The notes below the pieces were generated by a model. It was not told the DNA's origin, did not search any database, and saw only the letters and a list, made by a program, of their open reading frames with translations. Below are positions 33,585 through 46,494 of a DNA stretch of 64,000 nucleotides, piece by piece. The position numbers were made by a program, and so were the translations under genes. Numbering within the stretch: the stretch's first letter is position 1; the number at the start of each line of letters is the position of its first letter. Origin of the DNA: Hibiscus mutabilis (taxonomy: Eukaryota > Streptophyta > Magnoliopsida > Malvales > Malvaceae); NCBI GenBank assembly GCA_019671005.1, contig CM033745.1:21256921-21320920 (forward strand), read 5' to 3'.

Positions 33585-36500
33585 TGTAATCACTCATTTT
33601 TATATGTGTTTATTAATATTATGCCGTATTAATATAATAATCAGTTAATATTATCGCGTGCTTACATATATGTATGTGCGCACATGTGATTAATGTATAC
33701 GTAATATATGTAAGTGTGAATATTTATGTTGATTATGTGTATGATTATATATGTATGTATGATCGTATATGATATTAATTAAAATGTGTAATATATTAAT
33801 ATTCATATATATGTTTGTATGTGTGTATTATTAAAGTCATTATTACGTACATGAAAGAGTATTGCATGAATTGTATATGTGTGTACGTAAGCATGTATGT
33901 GTATGCTATATACGTATGTGTGTCCATGTACGTGTACGTTTGCATGCGTGTATATATATACATACTAAATATTATTATTATTATTATTGTTGTTGTAAAC
34001 AGATAAAGTGTCATAGACCCAAAAAAATAAATTAATATCCAGCCCATGCACAAAACCTACAATCTTTTACATTAGGCCCGAACCGGCCAGCCCACATCCT
34101 AAGAAACCCTAACCCATATCAAATATTGGAACCCCGATGCCCTCCTTTCATCTTGCGCAGCTGCACGAGGGCAGTTGGATCAGATCTGGATCCAACGGCC
34201 ACGGATGAAGCATGAAGACCCCTCATCTGCCGCGTGAAGCCCACGCGCGGGCTGTTGGATTATCCACTCGCGCGTATGAGACACGTACAAGGCCGACCAT
34301 CATCTACAGGCCACGTGGGGCGATCCAAGGCCGTTACATCATTTTCGATGCCTCATCTCAGCCATTCGATCTTTGATCAATCCTAGCCGTTGGATCAGAT
34401 CTGATCTAACGACCAGGGATTCGTCTGCCAAGAGATCACCTCCACCATGCCTCTACCGCGCCACCAGCTCCAACCACCATACTCGGATACACCAGAAAAC
34501 ACCAGGAATAAAAGCTATGTCAGTATAATGTCAAATCCAACAAAATATATATGTATTTTTTATAGTACTTTCTACCGAAACATCAGAGAGGATATATGTA
34601 TGAAAGGTTGTAAGAACAGAATCGGTAATCAGTTGTAACTAGTTTCTCAGAAATACAAAAAAAGAATCCCATCCTCTTGTTCTTTTCGAACACACAAAAA
34701 ATACACAAAGGTATCCATTCATCTTTAGTGTTGCATGCATGTATATGCTCTAAAAATAACAAAAAGAAAAGGGGTGAGTGATTTACCTTCGGTCGTCAGT
34801 TCTCCCACTGGCAACAAGCCTAAATATGGTGAGCCGGCTAAGGAGGGAGACATTTTTTTGGTCTCGGTTTTAAATATATATATATATATACATAGTTTTC
34901 GCTTCGTATTTTCTTAGGTCTAGGAAAAAGGGGAGTATTTTCTTTGAATCCAAGTTTGGGTTGAAGCGAGGTTTGTTTTGGTGGTTTTTTTTGGTTCGCC
35001 GGCGCCGATTAACGGCGGCGGGGGAGACGCCGGTTGGCCGCCGGTTTCTAGGTTTATCAAAGACAGAGGGTTTGGTTTTTGAGAGAAAAAACGAGGGCTG
35101 GGTGTTTTATAAAAAGGGGACTAAAAAATGAAAAAATTTTGATTTTGGGCCGGATTAGGGGATTTTATAAGCGTCTTATTTTTTAAAAATGGTGAAATTA
35201 CGTCATAAACCCCTCCGCGTTTTCATTATTTTCATTTATGTCTTGCCGCATGGGATATTCACAATCTTGGTCTTCTCTGGTTTGCCAAAGTTTTCAATTT
35301 AACCCCTAACTTACCCGAAATCCGTTTTCAAATGGTGAAATTACCTCCCTAGTCCTTCCGTATTTTGAATATTTGCACTTCGGCCTTGCCCCTTGGTCAA
35401 ATGACATGTTCAGTCCTCATAGGCTTTCTTTGTTTTGTAATTACATCCCTGAATTGGCTTTTTTTGTTTTATTTATCCATTTTGCTTTTGTTTTTGTTCA
35501 TTTCAGTCCTCTTGCAGTTTCGTTAATATTGTCAATATATCATGTTTAAATATATTTTATTTTGTTTGTATATTAGGATCATTGATATTTTTATTGCACA
35601 TGCTTTTGTGATTATGTTTGCCTTGCCCATTGTGTGTTCTTATGTTTTTATTTCATGTTTTTAGGTTTTATAATATCTATTTAGTTGATCGTATTTTACC
35701 TTTATATTTTCCTTTGTTAACTCATATCTTACATGTTTGATCGGTGCTTGTCTAATTTATGTGTAGATAGCATGTTTTAGCATGGATTTTATGTTCATCT
35801 GTCTTTTTGGTTATATATTAATGTGGTGTGTTTATCAGATTTAAATATCATGTTAATTTACGGATGTAAATTATGTTATATGATAGAAGTCAAGCTTTAT
35901 TTTATTAGCATATTAGCATTACATTTCACGCATGTCGTGTCATATATTTGTGTGATCAAGCATATTAGAATTAATTAGTTTAGCTTTGGAAATATTATCT
36001 TTTTGCATTTACATTTATATTTTTGTTTATTCATTATGTTATGTTATGTTATATTCAAGTTTTATATTATTTTTGTTTAAAAGTTTATAATTTTCTTTGT
36101 TTATGTTTTTCATACCATGTTCATGTGAATGTTTTTTATATATCATTTCACTAAGTTTGCATAATAGAATATATAATGTCAATGCGATGCCCTTTTATCC
36201 GAGTGCAAACGAGGCCAGTATCAGGCGTAGTGATAGTGGTTGGGCATTTGCTCTCGGATAACAGGGCCTTTAAAATTTACCCGCACTTATAGCCAAATTT
36301 TAAATTAATCATCACTTTAATCTAGAAAGTCTAATATTAATAAAGCGGTAATTATTAAAGTACCAATTTTGGGCGGTGTGAGGGTGCTAATCCTTCCCCA
36401 TCCGTAACCGACTTCCGAACCCAACAGCTTAAAAATCTCTGGTTTTACGGTGTCTGACCTACCTAAGTGGCCAATGGCGACTCCAATTTCTAAATAAAAC

Positions 36501-36596
36501 GCGATTTCTTTAAAACCCCACGGAAGACATTATTTTCAAAACGAAACAAAGCAATAAATAAAAACTCATTTTTTTAGCGAGATGGACATCGCTACA
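33585..36596 (+). repeat. 5' LTR of Ogre-2
   Basis: 3012 bp; TGTAATCACTCATTTTTA ... GACATCGCTACA. It contains alternating TATATG/GTGTGT runs and an ATT microsatellite in the first 450 bp. The second half (from about 35141) matches 43374-44818. Frames inside it are not genes. Confidence 0.92.
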
Positions 36597-36598
36597 GA

Positions 36599-36616
36599 TG
36601 ACGACTCTGCTGGGGA
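36599..36616 (+). other. Ogre-type primer-binding site
   Basis: TGACGACTCTGCTGGGGA starts two bases after the 5' LTR. This is the conserved Ogre/Tat primer site, generally assigned to a tRNA-Arg. Confidence 0.85.
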
Positions 36617-37245
36617 CATTTTTTGTTTTTTTACAAATAAAGAGAGTCAAGTTTTTAAATAATTACCGCTTTATTAATGTTAGAAGTTCCAGATTAAAGT
36701 GACTATTAAATTAATATTCGGTTGTAAGTGAACGTTTATTTTAACGCATTTAAAATATGACATATAAACCCATTTCTTAAGTGGGGTATCGTTCTCCCGT
36801 ATGGGCCTAGCAAGTACCTTTGGGGATCGAGTACCTTATGCTTTCGTAAGGATATCGTTCCTTCGTACAAGCATAAGCGAATGGGTCCCCCTAAATTAAA
36901 CCCGGTTGAAAAGAGCCTATAATGGGTGATGATCGGGGCCTTGTTACTCTTAGTAAGGGACAACAAGGACAATTCGGGTACCTCCTAGAACCAAGACTGC
37001 ATTAGAGAATACATAGAAACCCACCCCTTTAGAGCCATGTGGATAACCTTAGGTTTTAGACGGGATAAATAGGGTTGTTTTGTGTGTTTATTCCATTTAA
37101 TTCGTCCTTTTATTTATCTATTTATTAATTTTATCCGGTACTGACTTGTTTTCTTTTTTGCTTTTGTTTTGTTCATACATTATTGCATTTGCATTACATA
37201 AAGGTACTGGATCAAGTGGTTTGCCCAATCAGAAGGTCTTTCACC
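36617..37245 (+). other. Ogre-2 5' untranslated leader
   Basis: Non-coding. 36660-36720 echoes LTR phrases (TTAATGTTAGAA, AAAGTGACTATTAAATT) in reverse order, giving potential pairing with the end of the LTR. No ORF of interest. Confidence 0.5.
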
Positions 37246-39539
37246 ATGGAAAAAAAGGTATCTTAGGAAAGAAGAGCTTAACCTGTCAGTCAGGCATTGG
37301 TCAGAGGTCAATCAGGAGGCCCAAGGGGACAGTTTGCCCAGCAAGCGTGTAGTAGCAGGGTACACCTATGTGAGTCTTCAACAGAGCAACCTATGGGATC
37401 TTCAAAGCATCTGGGAATGATAGGACCAAAGACTACATGACGTGTTCTGCGATAGTTATGGCGATATTGCACAACTGTTATACGTTCAAGTTAACCAGCC
37501 CCTGCTCCGAGCTATTTTTCAGTTCTGGAATCCTGCCTTTTGCTGCTTCACCTTTAATGGACAGGACATGATGCCTACAGTAGAAGAATACGCTACCTTA
37601 CTTAATCAGAAGAACGTTCAGGAAGATTGGATCTACGCGAAGCCTCTGAGGAATTAGAATTACACTTCGAAGCTCAAAACTTTTGCCGGAATGAGTGACG
37701 ATTGGGTTAATGGCTTGATTCAACTTCGAGGAGACAGTACAGTCTTTGCATGGGAGAGTATTCGAGACATCATACCTGCACATCCAGACGAGGGGAAGAA
37801 GATAGACCTATTTGCCTTGGGAATATATGGTTTGGTGATCTTTTCGAGAGCTATTGGGAACATTGATGTAGCCATTCTGGACCTGTTTGAGCGTATGAAA
37901 CAGAGAGCAAACCCAGTACCAGCGATCTTGGCTGATACCTTTATTTCTTTAAATGCAGTTGAAAGCACGAAGAAGGGCATTTTCGAGGATGTGCACAGCT
38001 GTTACAGGTATGGATTCAGAGCCACATGTGGAAGACACCGACGAAGGTCCTACCGGGGATATCTTTCCAAGGCTTTTCACCATTGTAGGAGTACTTAGCA
38101 AAAGAGTGGCAAGAAAACTTGAAGACGAATAAATGGTCCAGTTTCTTCAGGAATATTCAAGATGAAGACATAGTATGGAGAGTTTCGTGGCTCGGTAGAG
38201 TTAATTACTTCTTGTACAATTGCGGTGATTACGACTAGTTGATGATGTTGGAGCTGCATGGCGGGATTGCTTGTTCTCTGCTTCTGGTGTCTCGATAGTT
38301 CAGATCATGACAGTTTGTTCCCAATACCGCCGGATTGAGCCAAAGTAAATTTCCTTTCAAAGGTGAGTTCAAAGAAAAAGTTCAGACTATCATGAGGGTA
38401 TGGGATCATTGTTACCGGATCAGAGTGGAAGGAGACACCGAGCATATGACCACTCCGGACTACGATCTTTGGAGGCATTTGAGGATTAATGATGATATTT
38501 CAGAACTCAATCAGGGACCAGTTGTGTCACTTGAGGAGCTTACGAGGATAGTGCCGTCTGAAACTGATATTTTACGAAATGAACTCGAAGAAATTAAGAG
38601 GAAGATGGACACCCAACAGACTCAGCATGCGGGTGAGCTTTATAAAGAGAGCTTAGAGGTCGACGAGCGGGATAAAATTATTAGGCAATTAAAGAAATTG
38701 AATGCGGATTTGAGTGAGATAACGCTCTTTACCAGAAGGATACCCTCTTACTCTAAGCGAAAGTACAAAAAGCCAGCCGAAGTCAGTTCATAGCCGTGGA
38801 AAATGAAAGAATGAATGGTATTCATTTGGTGGAAGAAGAACGAGAGATCGACAAGCGAGTGATCGAGAAAGAGATAGAAAGCTGCAGGCTAGCTATCGAG
38901 GAAAAAATGCGGTCTTTCAAAGAGGCCATCGATCAAGAAAAGAAAAGAACTAGGCAGGAGATCAGCAAAGGAAAACAAACAGTCAGCTACGAAAAAGAGA
39001 ACACCGCTGCTTGGAAAAGAAGGTCCATGGGTAGCATCAGTAGGTTGTCAGACATGCAAATATTGTTCGATGACACCATCCAAAGCCTGAATCAGAGCCA
39101 AAGTCAGAATGTCGAGTTAGAAGGAAGGTTGGCAGAATTAGAACACTCCTTTCAAACTTACCGTCAGAGGAATAGCTTCATCGAACTGCAAGAAAGGGAG
39201 CGTGAAGTAGGCACGTTGTGAGCCCAGATTGAGTCGCTTGAAGCAAATGTTCAGGATTATAGGGAAAGAATCAGAGTATTCGAAGAGGCTGCAGCTGGAG
39301 GAGACAATTATTGGCAAGGAAGACTGCGTGATGCTGCCCGGATGGTGCAGGATAGGGACCAATATTGTGCGAACCTAATGGTGGACATATAGCGAGTCGC
39401 AAGGCATGTGAGTGACTTAGCTGTCGAAGCCGAAACACTCCGACCTTTCGTAGCTGCAGGCATGGAAGAAGCACCTAGGTTCATCAAGCTGCTCAGGGCT
39501 ATTGGAAAATTAGGGGATAGAGCTAGGGCTTATCTGTAG
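37246..39539 (+). pseudogene. Ogre ORF1 with plant-mobile-like domain and coiled coil
   Basis: Starts about ATG 37246 (MEKKVS) with stops soon after. From 37442 it reads DIAQLLYVQVNQPLLRAIFQ and MPTVEEYATLL, then DDWVNGLIQLRGD and FALGIYGLVIF, the pattern of the domain of unknown function found in Ogre ORF1. An in-frame TAG lies at 37655-37657. A frameshift near 37975 moves CAQLLQVWIQSHMW into another frame. After 38540 the protein is a Glu/Lys/Gln-rich coiled coil, ending LGDRARAYL at 39539. ORF1 precedes gag in Ogre elements; its role is not known. Confidence 0.75.
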
Positions 39540-39836
39540 GACTCCGTATTGTAATTAGGACTCTTTTGTATTAGGAACCCTCCTTTTGTAATATAAACTC
39601 TATTGTAATCTAGATCCTTTAATTCCCGTGGAAATAGTTCAAAATGGTGATTACCAGCGGAATCAGTACCTTTATTTGCATACATTCCTGCATTGCATCA
39701 TGACATTTGCATCATTATACATGCATTTATTTTCCTTGCAATCATATTGATATTCTAAATATTGTGGTAGTGTGAAAATATAAGTTAAGCCGCAATCATT
39801 CATCATCCATACCTTACCCGACTACAAAACAAGCTC

Positions 39837-42800
39837 ATGGAAGACAGGATAATCAGTTTAGAGAAAGGACATAGAGATCTGGAAGTAAGGTTTGATGAGG
39901 CCCGGAAAAGCCTCAGTGGCCAGATTGCTCAGTCACAAGCGTCGATGGTGTCCGACATAACTACGTTGTTGGCTAAGAGCCTCGAAAAAAGAGTCGAATG
40001 AGAAGTTGCTCAAAAGCCGGAAAGTACCCCAGCTCACAGTAAGGTTCAACAGGCTACGCCAAATCCGGCCAGAAGGGTATATGTCGACCCTGCTGGGATA
40101 CCTGCTAATCTTTAGGTAGGGGCACCTGAGAATCCACCCCTTGACGCATAAGCACTCTACGAGGAGGAGATGCCAGACCTGAACTTGGTCGAAAGGATCA
40201 TGACAGAGGTAGAAAAGAAATGGGAGGAGAAGTTTCACCTCATAGAAGAAAAATTTTAAGCCCTGAAAACTATGGAAGAATCGGGAGGCGATACCAGTGA
40301 CTTAAGTCTGGTATCCGACCTTGTCCTACCACCAAAATTTAAGATGTCAGAGTTCGACAAATACGATGGAACCACGTGTCCTTCCACGCACGTGACAATG
40401 TATTGTCGGAAGATGGTGGCCTACCTCAAGGATGAGAAACTATTAATTCACTGTTTCCAGGACAGCCTGACTAGGGCAGCGTTGCGGTGGTATACCCAGT
40501 TGAGCCGAATAAACATTAAAACCTAGAAAGATCTTTCAAGAGCATTCATCGAGCAATACAAGCACGTGACAAACATGACGCCCAGCAGAATCATGTTAGA
40601 AAATATGCGACAAAAGTCCAACGAAAGTCTACGACAGTACGCTTAGAGGTGGCGGGAAGTGGCCGCCCAGATTCAGCCACCCCTCCCAGAACATGAAATT
40701 ACGCCATTATTTGTTAATACTCTGAAGGGGACACTGTTTGATTGCCTCATTAATAACACGAATTAGAGTTTTGCTGATTTAATTAGGACCGGGGAGTCCC
40801 TTGAATTAGCAATCAAGAGTGGTAGGATTGATAGAGGGGAAGGTTCTCAGAAGTACAACAAAAAGAATAAGGTGAACACTGCCAGTACTTACACCGCCCC
40901 GAAGAATTTTACAGTCTCGCAGCCACCAGCGTCTACTGGGAAAGCACAAAACTTAAACCAAAGTGAGAAGATAACCCCGAGAAAGGAGAAAGAAAGGCAA
41001 ACTTTTACTCCACTACCCGTTTCGTACTTTGAGCTTTACTCTCAGTTGTATGAAGCAGATATGGTCTGTCCATACTATGTTACTCCGTTCAAACCGCCAT
41101 TCCTGTCCTGGTACAACCCGAATGCGCATTGCGATTATCATGGTGGTGCCCCTGGTCATCCCACTGAGAACTGCCTTGCTTTCAAGAAGCTTGTGCAGAA
41201 CCTAATCGATTATGGGATACTGAAGTTTGAAGAACCAAGTGTAGCTGCTAACCCATTGCCTAATCACAGGAACATGGGAGTAAATGCTATTGAGGAGTGC
41301 TCTACCAGGAAAGTTAAGGAGAATGTGTCAGAAATCAATTCACCTTTGTGGTGGATATTTTAGCAATTGTGCATGGCCCGCTTGATCGACAGGGGCATGG
41401 CAGTATCATAGAAGGGATGTGGAGCATACTGTGAATCCATCAAGACGGAGGATACAACATCCAACAGTGCGGCGAGTTTAAGGGATTGGTGCAACAATTG
41501 ATGAATGACAAGCAAATAGAGTCCTTCGAAGAGCCTACAGGAAGGAAGGGGTCAGACGTACATATGACAAACAGCCCCAGCGTTAAATACGGGAGATACA
41601 GACCTTTTGTCATTTCCTCCAGGCCGAAAAGTTCAAGTTCCTCCCAAGCAGAAACAACTAAGATGACTCCCAAGATCATCATCTCAGCACCATCCCCGTT
41701 CCCATTCAAGGATATGAGGCAAACTCCCTGGAACTATGCTATAAATGTGACCATACCAGAAAAGCCAGAATCTGGTGAGGTAAAAGAGCAGAAGGCTGAA
41801 GAAGAGCCAACACCGAAAGATAAAGCAAGACAAGAGTGATGTGAATGCCGGTGAGGTGGGCCATTTCACGAGGAGCGACAGATGTTACTCCTCAGAGACC
41901 TTGAAGGCTGTTGAGGTGGCCAAAGATAAAGGAAATGATACATCGGTTACCCCCGCGCAAATATTCGGTGAGGAACCACCCCCAAAGATAAATGAACCAG
42001 TAATCGAGACTTAGGCCAAAGAAATTCTAAAATTTCTGAGACATAGCGAGTACAGCGTAGTAGAACAACTACGAAAGCAACCGGAAAGGATTACAGTGCT
42101 AGAGTTGCTCTTGAGTTCAGAAAAACACCGTGAGGCACTCTTAAAAGTGCTAAACCAGACTTTTGTACCCCAGGAAATTTCTGTATCGAAGTTGGACAGA
42201 ATAGTGGGGCATATCACCGCCTATAACCATATAACATTCAGTGATGATGATATCCCTGAAGGAGGAATGAGGTCCACCAAAGCTCTTAACATCACGACCC
42301 ACTGTAAGGGGTATGTGTTACCGGGGGTATTGATTGACAATGGGTCAACACTGAACATACTACCTATGGTGACTCTGCAAAAGCTACCAATAGATAGTTC
42401 TCACCTAAAACCCTGGCATAACTCCGTGAAAGCCTCCGACGGAACACAAAGAGGAACACTGGAAAGATTGAGGTACCTCTATTGATTGGGCCGACTGAGT
42501 ACGTGGTCGATTTCATGGTGATGGACATAAAACCATCCTACAGCTGCTTATTAGGAAGGTCATGGATCCACTCTGCAAGAGCCATCCCATCATCACTGCA
42601 CCAAAAATTAAAATTCGTGATCGAAGGCAAGTTGGTCACAGTGGAGGCTGAGAAGAGATTATTGCTTCGGTGGCATCAAACGCCCCCTACATCCAAAATG
42701 ATGAGGATGTTGCAGAATGCTCTTTCCGGGCATTAGAGCTGGTGAACGCCACATTCATCACGGAAGGTAATTGGATCCCCTGCCCCAGGTTATCTAATTG

Positions 42801-43288
42801 CACTAAGATGACCGTTGCTGAAACTCTAGGCCGATGAGCCAAAGCAGAAAGAGGGTTAGGGAGAAGATTGCAAGGGAGCCTACGAGCCAAGAGCGTAATG
42901 ACCAAAAAGGACCGCTTCGGGCTGGGTTACAAACCAAGTGCCCAGAAAGGAAGAATACAAAAGAAAGGAAGAACAAAGAAGAGCCAGATTTAAAGGAGAT
43001 GACATTCTTTGGAGACCAATGTCTTTCCCTAGTTTGAAAAACACTTTTGTCTCCGGAGGATTCTACCGACCAGGACATGAAGTTGAAGAAGCAATTAAGG
43101 AAAATGACATACTCAACGATAATGAAATGTTTAGTGAATCACTTGAGGGGATGTCCATCAACATGGTAGCTGGAAATGACCAAGTCAGCAGTATGTTGAC
43201 CAACATCCGCCCCTGCAGCCCCAGGGAAACTCTTGATAACTGGAGCCACGTTGATCTACCTGTGGTTTTTAGGACTAGATCAGAGTAA
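39837..43288 (+). pseudogene. Ogre gag-protease pseudogene
   Basis: ATG 39837 opens a coiled N-terminus (MEDRIISLEKGHRDLEVRFD). The gag core follows: FDKYDGTTCPSTHVTMYCRK, DSLTRAALRWYTQLS, then a CDYHGGAPGHPTENC knuckle (about 41124-41175). The protease is near 42280-42640: GVLIDNGSTLNILP (active-site DNGS at about 42336) and PSYSCLLGRSWIHSA. 42840-43288 is the linker toward RT. There are several in-frame stops, many TAG, and at least three frame changes (about 41365-41480, 42010-42090, 42480). Coding stops at 43288, where RT should begin soon after. Confidence 0.88.
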
Positions 43289-43373
43289 TGCTCCGAATCA
43301 ACCTTTTTGTTTTTGCCTATAAACAATAGGGATCTTTTGTATAAGGCACATATGTTAACTTTTTGTCTGAAAT

Positions 43374-44818
43374 GATTTTTGGCCGGATGAGGGGATTTTA
43401 TAAGCATCTTATTTTTTAAAAATGGTGAAATTGCGTCATAAATCCCTCCGCGTTTTAATTATTTTCATTTCTGTCTCACCGCATGGGATATTCACAACCC
43501 CGGTCCTCTCTGGTTTGCCAAAGTTTTCAATTTAACCTCTAAATTACCCGAAATCCGTTTTCAAATGGTGAAATTACCTCCCTAGTCCTTCCGCGTTTTG
43601 AATATTTGCACTTCGGGCTTGCCCCTTGGTCAAATGACATGTTCAGTCTTCCTAGGCTTTGTTTGTTTTGTAATTACATCCCTGAATTGGCTTTTGTTTT
43701 TGTTTTATTTATCCATTTTGCTTATGTTTTTGTTCATTTCAGTCCTCTTGCAGTTTCGTTAATATTGTCAATATATCATGTTTAAATATATTTTATTTTG
43801 TTTGTATATTAGGATCATTGATATTTTTATTGCACATGCTTTTGTGATTATGTTTTAGTATGTTTGCCTTGCCCATTGTGTGTTCTTATGTTTTTATTTC
43901 ATGTTTTCAGGTTTTATAATATTTGTTTAGTTGATCATATTTTACCTTTATATTTTCCTTTGTTAACTCATATCTTACATGTTTTAGCATGGATTTTATG
44001 TTCATCTGTCTTTTTGGTTATATATTAGTGTGGTGTGTTTATCAGATTTAAATATCATGTTAATTTGCGGATGTAAATTATGTTATATGATAGAAGTCAA
44101 GCTTTATTTTTTTTAGCATGTTGTTATGTTGGTTTAGCATTACATTTCACGCATGTCATGTCATATATTTGTGTGATCAAGCATATTAGAATTAATTAGT
44201 TTAGCTTTGGAAATATGATCTTTTTGCATTTACATTTATATTTTTGTTTATTCATTATGGTATGTTATGTTATATTCAGGTTTTATATTATTTTTGTTTA
44301 AAAGTTTATAATTTTCTTTGTTTATGTTTTTCATACCATGTTCATGTGAATGTTTTTTTTATATATTATTTCACTAAGTTTTCATAATGGAATATATAAT
44401 GTCAATGCGGTGCCCTTTTATCCGAGCGCAAACGGGGCAGTATCAGGCGTAGTGATAGTGGTTGGGCATTTGCTCTCGGATAACGGGGCCTTTAAAATTT
44501 ACCCGCACTCATAACCAAATTTTAAATTAACCGCCATTTTAATCCGAAAAGTCTAATATTAATAAAGCGGTAATTATTAAAGTACCAATTTTGGGCGGTG
44601 TGGGGTTCTAATCCTTCCCCATCCGTAACCGACTCCCGAACCCAACAACTTAAAAATCTCTGGTTTTACGGTGTCATGCCTACCTAAGTGGCCGGTGGCG
44701 ACTCCAATTTCTAAATAAAACGCGGTTTCTTTAAAACCCCACGGAAGACATTATTTTCAAAACGAAACAAAGCAATAAATAAAAACTCGTTTTTTTTAGC
44801 GAGAGGGACATCGCTACA
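43374..44818 (+). repeat. truncated 3' LTR of Ogre-2
   Basis: Matches 35141-36596 with a few per cent divergence plus small indels, and ends GACATCGCTACA. The first ~1556 bp of the LTR are missing. At the joint the internal side reads ATGATTTTTGGCCGG and the LTR reads TGATTTTGGGCCGG, so the break lies in a short shared sequence. Confidence 0.9.
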
Positions 44819-44823
44819 TCAAC
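44819..44823. repeat. target site duplication of Ogre-2, right (TCAAC)
   Basis: Right-hand partner of 33580-33584; follows the LTR end GACATCGCTACA. Confidence 0.92.
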
Positions 44824-45342
44824 CAAATTGTAGTCTAAAATAAAAGCATTAAATTCATCACTACCTGCCAGCAAACTCACACAGCCACTCCTTTCTCTCC
44901 TAGTTCTAACCGCGTTGAAATTGCCACACATCAACCAGTTTGTAGGAAATAACACCTTCATATTTCGCAGATTATTCCACAGAACAACTTGATCCGCAAC
45001 ATTGCAAGGCACATATAAATTGATCACCACTGACTCTAATCGTTGTTGCACCCATTATCCTAATAAAATGATGTAATTCTGCCTCAGCTCGGACTTAACC
45101 TGTCAAAACTTATTAGTGTCCCAAATCGATAATAATCCACATGATCTTCCCATCGCGGGAGCAAAGCAAAATTCAAACTCATCGTCAAACCACAATCTTC
45201 TTACCTCTTCCTCCGAGATACACTCTTTCTTTGTTTCCTGCAAATGAACCATTTCCATCCTCTGTTCATACAACAAACTAATGACTGCTAACATTTTTGT
45301 TGTCGACTCCAACCCCCGAATGTTCCATGTTAAGATCTTCAT
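44819..45342 (-). pseudogene. L1 ORF2 endonuclease, N-terminal half
   Basis: Starts MKILTWNIRG, the common start of plant L1 ORF2, followed by LQETK with the catalytic Glu. Further on the metal-binding GDFN motif reads CGNFNAVR, so the catalytic Asp is Asn and the enzyme is dead in this copy. A stop or frameshift near 45080 breaks the frame. The Ogre-2 target duplication lies at its 3' edge. Confidence 0.85.
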
Positions 45343-45350
45343 CTATCTTC

Positions 45351-45764
45351 TTGCAGCTTGAAAACTCACTCTTCCAACCATGTTAAGATCTTCGTCGTCA
45401 AAACATAATCCCTTCCAATTCTTAACAATCAATTTGAGTTAAATATTCAAGGGTAAAAAAGTAACTTCGTCCTCAAAAGAGATTTTCAACCCCAAAGCTA
45501 AAAATTTTAGCTTTTGAAGTTGGGTGAAAAATCACTTTTCCAACCATGATTTCACACCCAATTTATAGGTGTTTGGCGTTGCTTATGGGGCGAAAATCAC
45601 CTTTTTGAGCAAAAGCTCTTTTTTAAGCAATGCCAAAGGGCCTAACAACTGCTTTTTATAAAAATCTTAAGTTGAACCAAAATAAAATTTAAGTCATATC
45701 AACTCTAACAATTAGATTATTAGAGATCAATATTATATCTTAAAGGGTGGTAATGTGCATAAAT
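45351..45764. other. intergenic, small inverted repeat only
   Basis: Just upstream of the L1 start, TTCCATGTTAAGATCTTC near 45327 and CCATGTTAAGATCTTCG near 45378 form a short direct repeat. 45570-45640 has TTTGGCGTTGCTTATG against AGCAATGCCAAAG, a weak inverted repeat resembling ends of small DNA transposons. No gene. Confidence 0.35.
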
Positions 45765-46386
45765 TAGGGGTGTAAATGAATTGAGCTTGAACGAACAAAA
45801 CTATGTTCGTGTTTGTTTGTTTAATTTTAAAGGTGTTTATGTTCAGTTCGTGCTCGTTTAGATTTTTAATATCGTGTTCGTTTTTTTATTTTTGAAGGCT
45901 TTCATGTTCATTTGTGTAGCGTTCACGCACATGTTTGTTTAACATTCGTGAACATGCTCGTTTATATGTTCGTTTAGTTTTCGTGAACATATTTGTGTAG
46001 CGGTCATGAGCTCTTCTTTTACCTTTTATTTGCAAGCCAAAGAAAAATGGTGAAATTATGCCACTAGTCCTTAAGCTCCTCAGCTTCATAGTTTGAACTT
46101 CAAAGTTTATCATGTTCAATTTAATCCCTACCTTCACTAATATTTAAAATATAAAAAAAATAAAAGGAAAGGGGAACCATGTAAATGAGCTTATAAACGT
46201 GTCAATAAATTAGCTTATAACGAATCGATAAAAAAACTTATAAACGAGCTTGTTCGTGAACATAAACGAACCGAACACACCTCTGTTGGTAATGACCATA
46301 AAATTTTGTTCATACTCATTTATTTGGCTTAATAAATGAATGGTTCACGAACAGTTCATCGAACGCTCTATTCATTTACACCTCTA
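45765..46386. mobile_element. hAT-like non-autonomous element
   Basis: Terminal inverted repeats TAGGGGTGTAAATGAAT and, reversed, TAGAGGTGTAAATGAAT. The inside is rich in GTTCGTG/CACGAAC. The flanks TGCATAAAT and TGCACAAT may be a decayed 8-bp duplication. 622 bp, no transposase. Confidence 0.7.
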
Positions 46387-46494
46387 TGCACAATTAGGAG
46401 ACATAGTAGAGGCACATGCTATGTCATGAACGTATATAGATTATGAAGTGATCTTGTTTGCCGATATTTAATCTAACTCAACATCCAATGCACC

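Larger units (their letters stand above)
33585..44818 (+). mobile_element. Ogre/Tat-like Ty3/gypsy element 2 (internally deleted)
   Basis: Full 5' LTR, primer site, ORF1, gag-protease and a 3' LTR lacking its first ~1.55 kb, flanked by TCAAC at 33580-33584 and 44819-44823. It interrupts the L1 endonuclease. After the protease and linker the sequence passes straight into the middle of the 3' LTR, so reverse transcriptase, RNase H, integrase, the 3' untranslated region and the LTR start are gone. The presence of the target duplication means the deletion happened after insertion or the element inserted already deleted with help. Confidence 0.92.
29875..45350 (-). mobile_element. L1-type LINE, split by Ogre-2
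   Basis: Read on the minus strand: endonuclease start (45342), then the Ogre-2 insertion (33585-44818), endonuclease end, linker, reverse transcriptase, zinc-binding region and RNase H, ending near 29979 with an AATAAA-containing tail. Joined across the insertion the LINE is about 4.2 kb. ORF1 is missing, so it is 5'-truncated or its start has decayed. Frameshifts and stops interrupt ORF2. I could not find its target duplication. Confidence 0.85.
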
